Both the position numbers and the translations under genes were made by a program. Below are positions 56,050-64,000 of a DNA stretch of 64,000 nucleotides, piece by piece (position 1 is the first letter of the stretch; each line of letters starts with the position of its first letter). The DNA lies in contig NZ_NEVQ01000003.1 in assembly GCF_002261185.1 (NCBI RefSeq), forward strand, positions 186,001 through 250,000, written 5' to 3'. Source of the DNA: Bordetella genomosp. 4. GTDB lineage: Bacteria > Pseudomonadota > Gammaproteobacteria > Burkholderiales > Burkholderiaceae_B. The notes beneath the pieces were generated by a model. It worked only from the letters and a program-made list of their open reading frames with translations, did no database searches and had not been told where the DNA came from.

Positions 56050-56067
56050 CGACGTCCAATAGAACTC
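56050..56067. repeat. orphan outer-leader remnant of the composite repeat
   Basis: GACGTCCAATAGAACTC here matches the outermost segment that borders the 30-bp palindromes in elements 1-3 (for example 7535-7551). No palindrome or flank accompanies it. It lies between the convergent MarR and OprC genes. Confidence 0.7.
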
Positions 56068-56149
56068 GACTCCTTCCTCAGCCGCCTCCCCCGACGCGGC
56101 AAAAAACAGAAAGCCCGCCTTGTGACCAACAGAGTTATTGAATACGACC

Positions 56150-58213
56150 TTAGTAAGTCACTCCCACCCGCGCCCAGACCGCACGTCCTGGTTCGTTAAA
56201 AGCAGTATTTCCCGAATATCCGAACGCCGCGTTGCCCGCGCGATTCAGATGTTCGCTGTACGTCTTGTTCAATAGATTGTCTATCCCGGCTGTGAGTTGA
56301 ACATGCTTGTTCACGGCGTAGCCGCCATTGAGGGAAAGCACGCCAAATCCGCTGCTGGCGCTGAAGTCTTTACCGGCCGCGTTGCCGGTGTTCAACGCGT
56401 AGCGGTGTTGCGGAGCAACCAGACGCCACAAGACGCCCGCCGTCCACGTGCCATCGTCGTAGGTCGCCATCAGGCGTGCATCCAGCGGCGGAATTTGCGG
56501 CAGGGGGCGGCCATCGCTGGTGTTCTTGGCCCAGGCATAGGCCAAGGTCGCCGTCGTCGTCCAGGTGCGGGTGAGTGCATACCGGGTGCCGAATTCGCCA
56601 CCGAAAATGCGCGCGTCGACGTTGGTGGCCTGTGTGCCGCCCATCATGCCTGCCGCCGGGTATTTCAAGAGGATGAAGTCGTGGATGTAGCCCGCATAGG
56701 CAGAGACCCACGCGCTGAACGCTTCAGTTTTGTACTGTGCGCCTATATCCAGCTGCGTGGTTTTCTCCGGCTTGACGCCCTGAAATGCGTTGACCGATCC
56801 TTGAGGGCCGCGGCTGGGGGGAAACATTTCCCAATAATCCGGAAAGCGCTCGACATGTCCAAGCCCGACGTACCACGTCGCGGGAGCCGCCGCCAGATCG
56901 TGCTCGTAACGCAGGAATCCGCTGGGCAGTGTGTCAGTGCGGCGTTCGCCCGCCGTGGGATCGGGCATACGCGTGACAGGGCGTTTCGTGCCGCGTAAAT
57001 CGGTGGCCTGTGCCCAGTCCAGGCGCGCACCGCCAATGATCCGTTGTGTGTCTTCTGCGAGATGCCACGTCATTTCGCCGAACAGGCCAGTATTGGCAAA
57101 GGTGGCATTCGTGGTCCAAGACTCACGGCGATATGATGCCGTGTCTGTGCCGCGACGCACACGGTGTCGGCTGCGCTGGAAATCCAATCCCGTGACGAGG
57201 CTGGTGCGATCTGACAGGGTCCAGGTTCCAGCGACCCGGCCGCCCCAGGTGGTGCGATTGACGTTAGACGCAAGCCCCGAGGACATGGAGCTCATACGGT
57301 CAGGTGCACGTAGTGTGAAGTTGTCCATGACATGATTGGCGTCGTTGTAATACATCTGCGCTTGTATGGCGCTCAACGTATAGCCGAGGTTGTCTTTTTC
57401 GAAACGAAAGCCGAAGCTCTCTCGTTTGAACTGTGTCCCGTCCATGCCACGGCTGGCATAACGGGCCTCGCCATCGCCGGTGCCGGCCGTCAACTCGTAG
57501 CGCGTGTCGGCATCCGGAGTGAAGCCTAGCGTCAGCTCGGCACCCCATTTGTCCCAGCGCGAAGGAACGGTGTTGCCGTCGCCATCCTTGTAGTCTTGAG
57601 AGTGCGAGTGATTGGCCGTCACGCGAGCGTATGTCTTGTCGTTGCCCATGGTCAGGTCCGCGGCTTGATCGTTGCGGCCAAAGGAGCCGCCAACCAGGCT
57701 GCCATCGAAACGGACGCCCGTTTCGGCAAAGCGCGGCGTGTCCCTATCGAATTTGACAGTGCCAGCCGATGCGCCCGGCCCCCACTGCACGGTCTGAGGG
57801 CCCTTGATCACTGTCAATTGATCAAAGTTCGACGGCGAAATATAAGACGTGGGCGGGTCCATCCGGCCGCCGCACGCACCGGGCATGGAGGTGCCGTTGC
57901 TCAGGATATTCAGGCGCGAGCCAAAGAGTCCGCGCAATACCGGATCGCTATTGGTGCCGCCATTGCCAATCGCAGAAAACCCGGGGATGGTCTTCAGATA
58001 GTCGGTTCCATCGCTGGCTGGCAGAGGCTGCCGAGGCAGCTTGGGATCGGTGATAAAGATCAGCGGCGCGCTCGGTGACGTGCTGGTGATGACGATGGGG
58101 CCGGGTTGATAAACCGCGCCAGGCGCGTCATCAGCGTGAGTGACGGCGGGATGGATGCATATCAGTGCAGGGGCAAGGAGGCTCACGTGGAGCCAAGAGG
58201 GAGGATTTTGCAT
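56150..58213 (-). CDS. oprC: TonB-dependent copper receptor (OprC family)
   Basis: The 687-residue outer-membrane receptor has a signal peptide (about 1-27), TonB box (PIVITSTSPS), plug and barrel with C-terminal WARVGVTY. The OprC copper-site pattern is visible: C114xxxM118 (CGGRMDPPTSY), M257 and H294xM296. This supports copper uptake rather than siderophore import. No copper regulator is adjacent. Divergent from a Bug gene. Confidence 0.88.
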   Translation of the reverse strand: MQNPPSWLHVSLLAPALICIHPAVTHADDAPGAVYQPGPIVITSTSPSAPLIFITDPKLPRQPLPASDGTDYLKTIPGFSAIGNGGTNSDPVLRGLFGSRLNILSNGTSMPGACGGRMDPPTSYISPSNFDQLTVIKGPQTVQWGPGASAGTVKFDRDTPRFAETGVRFDGSLVGGSFGRNDQAADLTMGNDKTYARVTANHSHSQDYKDGDGNTVPSRWDKWGAELTLGFTPDADTRYELTAGTGDGEARYASRGMDGTQFKRESFGFRFEKDNLGYTLSAIQAQMYYNDANHVMDNFTLRAPDRMSSMSSGLASNVNRTTWGGRVAGTWTLSDRTSLVTGLDFQRSRHRVRRGTDTASYRRESWTTNATFANTGLFGEMTWHLAEDTQRIIGGARLDWAQATDLRGTKRPVTRMPDPTAGERRTDTLPSGFLRYEHDLAAAPATWYVGLGHVERFPDYWEMFPPSRGPQGSVNAFQGVKPEKTTQLDIGAQYKTEAFSAWVSAYAGYIHDFILLKYPAAGMMGGTQATNVDARIFGGEFGTRYALTRTWTTTATLAYAWAKNTSDGRPLPQIPPLDARLMATYDDGTWTAGVLWRLVAPQHRYALNTGNAAGKDFSASSGFGVLSLNGGYAVNKHVQLTAGIDNLLNKTYSEHLNRAGNAAFGYSGNTAFNEPGRAVWARVGVTY

Positions 58214-58403
58214 GAGGGCCGGCGTGGTGTGAACAGGGGCAGTGCTGACAGGTACCCCATCCGGCGGCAGCGGTGTCCAGAAACGGCATCTTTGTGCTCA
58301 AAATAGGACCGGGCGTCCTTCTTTGCTCGATTCGCCTGGCGGCCTGAGATCGCATGGAGTATGCTGCGGGCCTTACAAAAACCCATGCCTTGGAGACAAC
58401 GCC

Positions 58404-59432
58404 ATGTTTCAATCACCATCGCATTCACTTGTTTCGACGGTGCGCCGCACACTGGTGCTCGGGGCTGCCGCTGTCGTGACCGGGCTGGCCTGCATCGCGC
58501 CGGCGAGTGCGCAAAACACCGATTTCCCCACCAAACCCCTGCGCTTTATCGTGCCTTATCCGCCTGGCGGGCCGCTGGATTCTTCCGCGCGTTTGCTCGC
58601 CGAGAAAGTCCGCGCCTCGCTGGGCCAGCCCGTCATCGTGGAAAACCGCGCTGGCGCGGGCGGTAACATCGGCGCCGATCTGGTGGCCAAGGCTGCGCCA
58701 GACGGCTATACCCTGGTCATGGGCGCCGTGGCGACGCACGCCATCAATCCCTGGCTGTTCGCCAATTTGCCGTACGACCCCATCAAGGATTTCGCGCCAG
58801 TCACCATCGTGGCGGCGGTGCCGAATGTCCTGGTAATGAACGTCGATTTCGCCAAGGCCAACCACATCAATACGCTGGCCGACCTGATCGATTACGCCAA
58901 GAAAAACCCTGACCGTTTGAACTACGGTTCAGGCGGCAACGGCAGCGCCGGCCATCTGGCAGGAGAGTTGCTCAAGGCACGCGCCGGCGTCCAGGCCGTG
59001 CATGTACCCTATCAAGGGGCGTCCCCCGCTCAACTGGCGCTGCTGGCCGGGCAGTCGGACTTCATGTTCGACAATCTGGCTGCCTCGGCCCCCATGATCA
59101 AGGACGGCAAAGTCAAAGCCCTGGCCGTTACGACCCTGCAGCGTTCTTCACTGTTGCCTGACGTGCCTACGATGGACGAGGCTGGCGTCAAAGGCTTTGA
59201 CCTGGGTACCTGGTTCGGTATCTTTACCACCGGCGGCACGCCGCCCGATGTGGTGGCAAAGCTGAATAAAGCCTACGCAGACGCCATGCGCCAACCCGAT
59301 ATCCGCGAACGTCTGCTCGCCATGGGTTCCGAGGCACAGCCTATGACGGCCGAGGCGTTTGCGGAGTTCGTGAAAAAAGAAAAGGCCAAGTACCAGGAAA
59401 TCGTCAAACTTTCGGGTGCCAGCCTGAATTAA
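58404..59432 (+). CDS. Bug-family (TctC) periplasmic substrate-binding protein
   Basis: The 342-residue protein has a signal peptide (about 1-36, APASAQNTDFP) and Bug motifs LRFIVPYPPGGPLD, VENRAGAGGNIGADLVAK (quoted in part) and VHVPYQGASPAQ. The ATG at 58404 follows TGGAGA. It stands alone between the copper receptor and glpK, so no ligand can be proposed. TATGCT at about 58360 is a possible -10. Confidence 0.9.
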   Translation: MFQSPSHSLVSTVRRTLVLGAAAVVTGLACIAPASAQNTDFPTKPLRFIVPYPPGGPLDSSARLLAEKVRASLGQPVIVENRAGAGGNIGADLVAKAAPDGYTLVMGAVATHAINPWLFANLPYDPIKDFAPVTIVAAVPNVLVMNVDFAKANHINTLADLIDYAKKNPDRLNYGSGGNGSAGHLAGELLKARAGVQAVHVPYQGASPAQLALLAGQSDFMFDNLAASAPMIKDGKVKALAVTTLQRSSLLPDVPTMDEAGVKGFDLGTWFGIFTTGGTPPDVVAKLNKAYADAMRQPDIRERLLAMGSEAQPMTAEAFAEFVKKEKAKYQEIVKLSGASLN

Positions 59433-59438
59433 AGACTA

Positions 59439-59464
59439 CGCCCGGGCATTCAGTTGCCTGGGCG
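59439..59464. terminator. possible bidirectional terminator hairpin
   Basis: A 10-bp stem with one mismatch (CGCCCGGGCA with TGCCTGGGCG, loop of 6) fills the 17-bp gap between convergent genes and enters the glpK 3' end. It lacks a T-run, so termination is uncertain. Confidence 0.4.
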
Positions 59465-60991
59465 TGCCCAGCCTTTGGCGTGTTCCACGGCCTGGCGCCA
59501 ACGCGCCAGCCGTGCAGTGCGCTGATCCGCGCTCCACTGCGGTTCAAAGCGGTGTTCAGCTTCCCATTGGCTGGCAAATTCGTCCAGTCCCGACCAGAAA
59601 CCGACGGCCAATCCTGCCAGCCCGGCTGCGCCGCGTGCGGTGGACTCCGACACGCGCGGCCTGACGACAGCGACCCCCAGCAGATCGGCTTGCATCTGCA
59701 TTAATAGATCGTTGCGCGCCGCACCGCCGTCCACGCGGAGTTCCGACAATTCAATGTTGCTGTCGGCCTTCATGCAGGTCATCAGCTCGGCGCTTTGCAG
59801 TGCGATGGCTTCCAGCGTGGCTCGCGCGACGTGAGCGTGTGTCGTGCCGCGAGTCAGCCCGACTAGCGTGCCGCGCGCATAAGGATCCCAGTCCGGTGCC
59901 CCCAAGCCTGCAAAGGCGGGGACCAGAAACACATCGTCCGTGTCGGCTACGCTGGCTGCCAAGGCCTCGATCTGGTCGGAGCGTTGAATGATCTTCAGCC
60001 CGTCCCGCAGCCATTGCACGGCGGCACCCGCCATGAAGACTCCACCTTCCAGCATATACGTGGGTGTCCCGGCGGAAGACGTGGCGTCATTCGATCTGTG
60101 CTTGTCGGCAGGCAACCCCCAGCCTATCGTCGATAGCAGGTTGTTGTGCGACACGACCGGTTTATCGCCGACATTCATCAGCATGAAACATCCGGTGCCA
60201 TAGGTATTTTTGGCCATGCCTGGCTTGAAACACGCCTGGCCAAAGGTCGCAGCCTGTTGATCGCCTGCGACGCCGGCAATGGGAATGGGGCCGCCAAACC
60301 AGTCAGGCAGCGCCTGACCGATCACGGCGCTGCTGGGTGCGATCGATGGCAGGACGCTGCGTGGAATGTCGAGCAAGGCCAGGATCTCGTCGCTCCAGTC
60401 TTGCGTATGAATGTCGAATAACAGGGTGCGCGAGGCATTGCTGGGATCTGTGCTGTGCACAGCGCCGCCGGTCAGATGCCAGATCAGCCAGCTGTCTATC
60501 GTGCCAAAAGCGACTTCGCCCCGTTGCGCGGCTTTGCGTGCGCCGGGGACGTTATCCAGCAACCATGCCAGCTTGGTGCCGGAAAAATATGCATCCAGCA
60601 CCAGCCCGGTGCGTTCCTGCAGCAGCTTGTCATGACCCTGCGCGCGCAGTTCATCGCACAAGGGGGCCGTACGGCGGTCTTGCCAGACCAGCGCATGCGC
60701 CAACGGTTGACCGGTGGCACGGTCCCAGATCAATGTGGTTTCACGCTGATTGGTGATGCCGATCGCCGCAATGTCGGCCGCGGTGGCGCCGGCATTGCGC
60801 AGCGCGATACGGGCGACGTCCAACTGGCTTTGCCAGATTTCGTTGGCATCGTGTTCCACCCAACCCGGCTGCGGGTAGTGCTGTCGGAATTCGCGCTGGC
60901 CCAGGCCTCGGGCCGTGCCTTGGCGGTCGAACACGATGGCACGTGAGCTGGTGGTGCCCTGGTCCAAGGCCAGGATGAACGATTTGGTCAT
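59450..60991 (-). CDS. glpK: glycerol kinase
   Basis: The 513-residue FGGY kinase phosphorylates glycerol to sn-glycerol 3-phosphate. It shows the family start [18 protein letters not shown], the ATPase motifs TIGWGL and [13 protein letters not shown], and the C-terminal [18 protein letters not shown] region (quoted in part). glpF and glpD are not nearby. Confidence 0.96.
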   Translation of the reverse strand: MTKSFILALDQGTTSSRAIVFDRQGTARGLGQREFRQHYPQPGWVEHDANEIWQSQLDVARIALRNAGATAADIAAIGITNQRETTLIWDRATGQPLAHALVWQDRRTAPLCDELRAQGHDKLLQERTGLVLDAYFSGTKLAWLLDNVPGARKAAQRGEVAFGTIDSWLIWHLTGGAVHSTDPSNASRTLLFDIHTQDWSDEILALLDIPRSVLPSIAPSSAVIGQALPDWFGGPIPIAGVAGDQQAATFGQACFKPGMAKNTYGTGCFMLMNVGDKPVVSHNNLLSTIGWGLPADKHRSNDATSSAGTPTYMLEGGVFMAGAAVQWLRDGLKIIQRSDQIEALAASVADTDDVFLVPAFAGLGAPDWDPYARGTLVGLTRGTTHAHVARATLEAIALQSAELMTCMKADSNIELSELRVDGGAARNDLLMQMQADLLGVAVVRPRVSESTARGAAGLAGLAVGFWSGLDEFASQWEAEHRFEPQWSADQRTARLARWRQAVEHAKGWARPGN

Positions 60992-61124
60992 ATTGCTCGG
61001 GCCCTAGGAAATGCGTTGTCTCGTGGAATGCTGTTTTTGGCTTGCCTATATCCGCAAGTATGACCGACGTCGCGAACGAGGGGTAGTCAGCTCCCGCGGC
61101 CGTAGCCGGGCCCTGGCTGGCGGG

Positions 61125-62558
61125 CTACGCCTGCCGCAGTTGCGCGCCGGCTGTTTTCGACAAGCGCTGAAACGAGAACGTGGCGGCCGAACACAGGACG
61201 CCGATGACCACAAAGGCCACCATGACGTCGCTGATCGCGACTCGGTCGGCGCCGCGGGCTGCGATGCTGAGATTCAGCGTGACAGCCGCGACGCCGACGC
61301 CCAGGCTGATGCCCAGTTGTTGCGCCATCGCCGCGAAACTGCTGGCGCGGCTCATGCGTTCGGGCGACATGTCGGCATAGGTCAAGGTGTTGACGGCGGT
61401 GAACTGCAGCGACCGGAAAAATCCGCCCGCAAGCAAAATCGCGATCATCAACCAGACGGGCGTCGTGGGCGTAAAGGCGGCGCAAGCAATGATGAACACC
61501 CCGGTCAACACGGCATTGATCGTCAGCACACGGCGAAAACCGAAATGTTGCACGATAGGGGTAGCGACGAACTTCATCAGCAGGGCGCCTGCCGCGCTGG
61601 CAAAGGTAACCAGGCCGGCGGCAAAGGGAGTCATGTTGAAACCGACCTGCAACTGGACAGCCAACAAAAATGGCATCGCGCCTACGGCGAACCGGCAAAG
61701 ATTGCCGCCCAGCACCGAAATCGCAAAGGTCGGCTCACGCATCAGCGTCAGGTCCAGAATGGGGTGCTCGGCGCGTTTGGCATGTTGCACATACAGCCAC
61801 CCGCAGATCAGCCCGACAGCGGCCAGGCCGATGACGGCGGCCGGCGGAATCAGGCTATGCCCCAATGCCTCAAAAGCGCTGACCAGGGTGGCCAGGCAGA
61901 CGGCGCTCAGCAGAAAGCCCGGCCAATCCAGCCCCGGCACCGAGGCCTCGCGAATTTCGGGGACATAGCGCCGAACCAACATGATCCCGATCGCGCCGAT
62001 AGGGATATTGATCAGGAAAATCCAGTGCCACGACATGTAAGTGACCATAAACCCCCCCAGCGGCGGCCCGATGACAGGCCCGAGCAAGGCGGGGATGGAC
62101 AGGAACGACATGGCTTTGAGCAGGTCTTGCTTGGGCACCACGCGCAGCAAAATGATACGGCCGACCGGCACCATCATCGCCCCGGCAATCCCCTGGGCAA
62201 TCCGGGCCAGCACCAGGTGGATCAGATTCTGCGACAGCGCGCAGGCTACCGAACTGAGGGTGAACAGGGCGATAGCCGCCATGAACACGCGCCGGGCGCC
62301 ATAACGGTCGGCGGCCCAGCCGCTGACAGGGACAAAGACCGCCACCGCCAGCAGATAGGAGGTGATCGCCACGTTCAGCCGTACTGCCGTCGATCCCAGC
62401 GCCTGAGCCATCGCCGGCAGCGCGGTCGCCACCACGGTGGAGTCGAGCATCTGCATGAACAGCGCGCATCCCACGATAAAGGGGATCATTCGGGCTGCGC
62501 GAGTGGTGTCCTGGGCAGAATCGGGTGGCGAGGCAGTACTGGCGGATTCGGAGGGCAT
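61125..62558 (-). CDS. MFS transporter, DHA2 (EmrB/QacA) type
   Basis: The 477-residue multi-spanning protein has about 14 predicted TM segments, motif A GWAADRYGARR, and the LDSTVVATALPAMAQALG motif of TM1 in drug:H+ antiporters of the DHA2 group. MPSESASTASPPD at 62558 is the likely start, since the further upstream frame runs over the DUF3460 gene. The exported compound is unknown. Confidence 0.88.
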   Translation of the reverse strand: MPSESASTASPPDSAQDTTRAARMIPFIVGCALFMQMLDSTVVATALPAMAQALGSTAVRLNVAITSYLLAVAVFVPVSGWAADRYGARRVFMAAIALFTLSSVACALSQNLIHLVLARIAQGIAGAMMVPVGRIILLRVVPKQDLLKAMSFLSIPALLGPVIGPPLGGFMVTYMSWHWIFLINIPIGAIGIMLVRRYVPEIREASVPGLDWPGFLLSAVCLATLVSAFEALGHSLIPPAAVIGLAAVGLICGWLYVQHAKRAEHPILDLTLMREPTFAISVLGGNLCRFAVGAMPFLLAVQLQVGFNMTPFAAGLVTFASAAGALLMKFVATPIVQHFGFRRVLTINAVLTGVFIIACAAFTPTTPVWLMIAILLAGGFFRSLQFTAVNTLTYADMSPERMSRASSFAAMAQQLGISLGVGVAAVTLNLSIAARGADRVAISDVMVAFVVIGVLCSAATFSFQRLSKTAGAQLRQA

Positions 62559-62654
62559 GTCGGCGAGAGGTTCGGGGGCCTGTCGATTGTAACGCCGAGT
62601 TTTGGCCGGGCTGAAGTAAACTTGGGTTATCCGTAACCTGTTGACGCTGGTGTC

Positions 62655-62843
62655 ATGGCCAAGAACTACGAATCCGAAATCACTCTCTTCCTCAAGGACT
62701 ACAAGGCATCGCACCCCGATGTCGAGCAGCGCCAGCTCGAAGGGCGTGCCCGTCTCTGGGACAAGCCGCAGGATCCCGAGCTTCTCGAAGGCTTTCGCGC
62801 CGCTCGCGTGCCGCAAAAGCCTTACGTGTACCAAGCCGACTGA
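62655..62843 (+). CDS. DUF3460 small protein
   Basis: This 62-residue soluble protein (NYESEITLFLKDYKASHPDVE, quoted in part) matches a small family found upstream of scpA in Burkholderiales. Function unknown. It is 31 bp before scpA, in the same direction. Confidence 0.85.
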   Translation: MAKNYESEITLFLKDYKASHPDVEQRQLEGRARLWDKPQDPELLEGFRAARVPQKPYVYQAD

Positions 62844-62874
62844 TCTCAGTCGGCGACGCTCGTAACGCGCTCGA

Positions 62875-63762
62875 ATGCCCTCCAAACCGCCGGTTTCCGG
62901 CGATGCAATGGCCGCTCTGGTGGAACCCCCGGTAGACAGCACGCCTGATGTCGTCGATACCGTCGCGTTCGCACGTCTGTACGGCGAGCCGCTGTTTCAG
63001 CTGCCCACCGATCTGTACATTCCGCCGGATGCGCTGGAGGTCTTCCTCGAGACTTTCGAGGGTCCGCTTGACCTGCTGCTGTATCTGATCCGCAAGCAGA
63101 ACTTCAACGTGCTCGACATCCCGATGGCGGATGTCACGCGTCAGTATCTGTCTTATGTCGACCAGATCCGCGTGCACAACCTCGAGTTGGCGGCCGAATA
63201 TCTGCTGATGGCGGCCATGCTGATCGAGATCAAGTCGCGCATGCTGCTGCCGGTCAAAAAGACCGACACCGGCGAAGAGCCCGAGGATCCGCGAGCCGAA
63301 CTGGTACGCCGCCTGCTCGAATACGAGCAGATGAAACTGGCCGCCCAGAAGCTCGATGCCATGCCTCAATTGGGCCGGGATTTCAAAAGCGCTCAGGCCG
63401 TGGCGGACATCAGTTTCGAACGCATGCAGCCCGAGGTCAATCTCGATGATCTGCGTGCGGCATGGGCCGATATTCTCAAGCGCGCCAAGCTCAATCAACA
63501 CCATCACATCACTCGCGAACAGCTCTCGGTGCGCGATCATATGACGCACATTCTGCGCCGTCTGAACGACGTGCGGTTCATGGAATTCGGCGAACTGTTC
63601 ATGGAGCGCATCCTCGAAGGCGCGCCCGTCGCCGTGGTGGTGGTGCACTTTATCGCCATGCTGGAACTGGCGCGCGAATCGCTTCTGGATATCACTCAGG
63701 CCGAGCCCTATGCGCCCATATACGTGCGCCTGGCCTATACCAGCGTTGCCGCCGCCGCGTGA
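62875..63762 (+). CDS. scpA: segregation and condensation protein A
   Basis: The 295-residue kleisin subunit of the Smc-ScpAB condensin has the family motif FEGPLDLLLYLIRKQNFNVLDIP (quoted in part, about 62-84) in the N-terminal helical domain and a winged-helix C-terminal part. The N-terminal 50 residues are an extension. The ATG at 62875 is the first in frame. panC follows after 33 bp; scpB is not in the window. Confidence 0.93.
   Translation: MPSKPPVSGDAMAALVEPPVDSTPDVVDTVAFARLYGEPLFQLPTDLYIPPDALEVFLETFEGPLDLLLYLIRKQNFNVLDIPMADVTRQYLSYVDQIRVHNLELAAEYLLMAAMLIEIKSRMLLPVKKTDTGEEPEDPRAELVRRLLEYEQMKLAAQKLDAMPQLGRDFKSAQAVADISFERMQPEVNLDDLRAAWADILKRAKLNQHHHITREQLSVRDHMTHILRRLNDVRFMEFGELFMERILEGAPVAVVVVHFIAMLELARESLLDITQAEPYAPIYVRLAYTSVAAAA

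Positions 63763-64000
<238 letters not shown>

Noticed and set aside
61011-62636. 541-codon open frame opposite the MFS gene
   Set aside because: Its product is Gln/Asp/His-rich low-complexity sequence typical of an antisense frame, while the minus strand encodes a clear multi-spanning transporter.
62559-62942. N-terminal extension of the MFS transporter by 128 codons
   Set aside because: It lies antisense to the DUF3460 and scpA genes and precedes a normal MFS start.

Overview
The window reads as chromosomal DNA of a high-GC betaproteobacterium. The gene content and protein sequences point to Alcaligenaceae of the Bordetella/Achromobacter type: a ubiE / Tim44-like / ubiJ / ubiB cluster, DUF3460-scpA-panC order, several orphan Bug-family (TctC) periplasmic binding proteins, and fused DUF3683 FAD/Fe-S oxidoreductase. 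The genus is an inference from protein resemblance. I saw no rRNA, tRNA, CRISPR array, transposase or phage gene.

Layout. 1-6635: terminator of an upstream gene, ilvA (-), a DedA/YqaA-type membrane protein and a 1319-residue flavin/Fe-S oxidoreductase. 7550-14282 (-): a 5-oxoprolinase operon (VOC protein, pxpB, pxpC, pxpA), serA and phoB-phoR. 14440-20488 (+): ubiE, a Tim44-domain protein, ubiJ, ubiB, a di-iron desaturase-like protein preceded by a Pho box, and the heptose adenylyltransferase. 20974-30817: CBS protein, DUF2231/sorbosone dehydrogenase pair, tolC, isoaspartyl methyltransferase-like gene, thiG-thiD, and a btuB-btuF pair behind a cobalamin riboswitch. 31138-44886: metH (B12-dependent), a methyltransferase/MmyB-type regulator divergent pair, mutY, ftsEX and an aapJQMP amino-acid ABC transporter. 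45749-56044: a catabolic locus in which a Bug protein and an enolase-superfamily enzyme diverge from a run of nitronate monooxygenase-like, two crotonase-fold, CoA-transferase, Bug, acyl-CoA ligase, HMG-CoA-lyase-like and MarR genes. 56150-64000: an OprC-type copper receptor, another Bug protein, glpK, an MFS exporter, DUF3460, scpA and the start of panC.

The most unusual content is intergenic. Three composite elements of about 750-890 bp (6667-7551, 34922-35666, 44931-45706) are built from pairs of inward-facing modules. Each intact module has two perfectly complementary 30-bp arms around a roughly 92-104 bp core. Arm sequences differ between copies but remain complementary within each copy, and inner helices covary too, which is the signature of a selected secondary structure. 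All three composites, a diverged fourth palindrome (20624-20841) and an orphan leader remnant (56050-56067) sit between convergent genes. Each module is oriented so that the transcript of the neighbouring gene would read it in the same sense, followed by a T-run. I interpret them as a family of structured 3' modules, possibly paired terminators and possibly mobile in origin. I do not recognise them as a named family.

Functional links inside the window: PhoB/PhoR is encoded here, and the di-iron protein has a three-repeat Pho box. Cobalamin uptake (btuB/btuF, riboswitch) diverges from the B12-dependent metH. The MarR gene closes the catabolic operon, whose AT-rich divergent promoter region carries repeated palindromic motifs.
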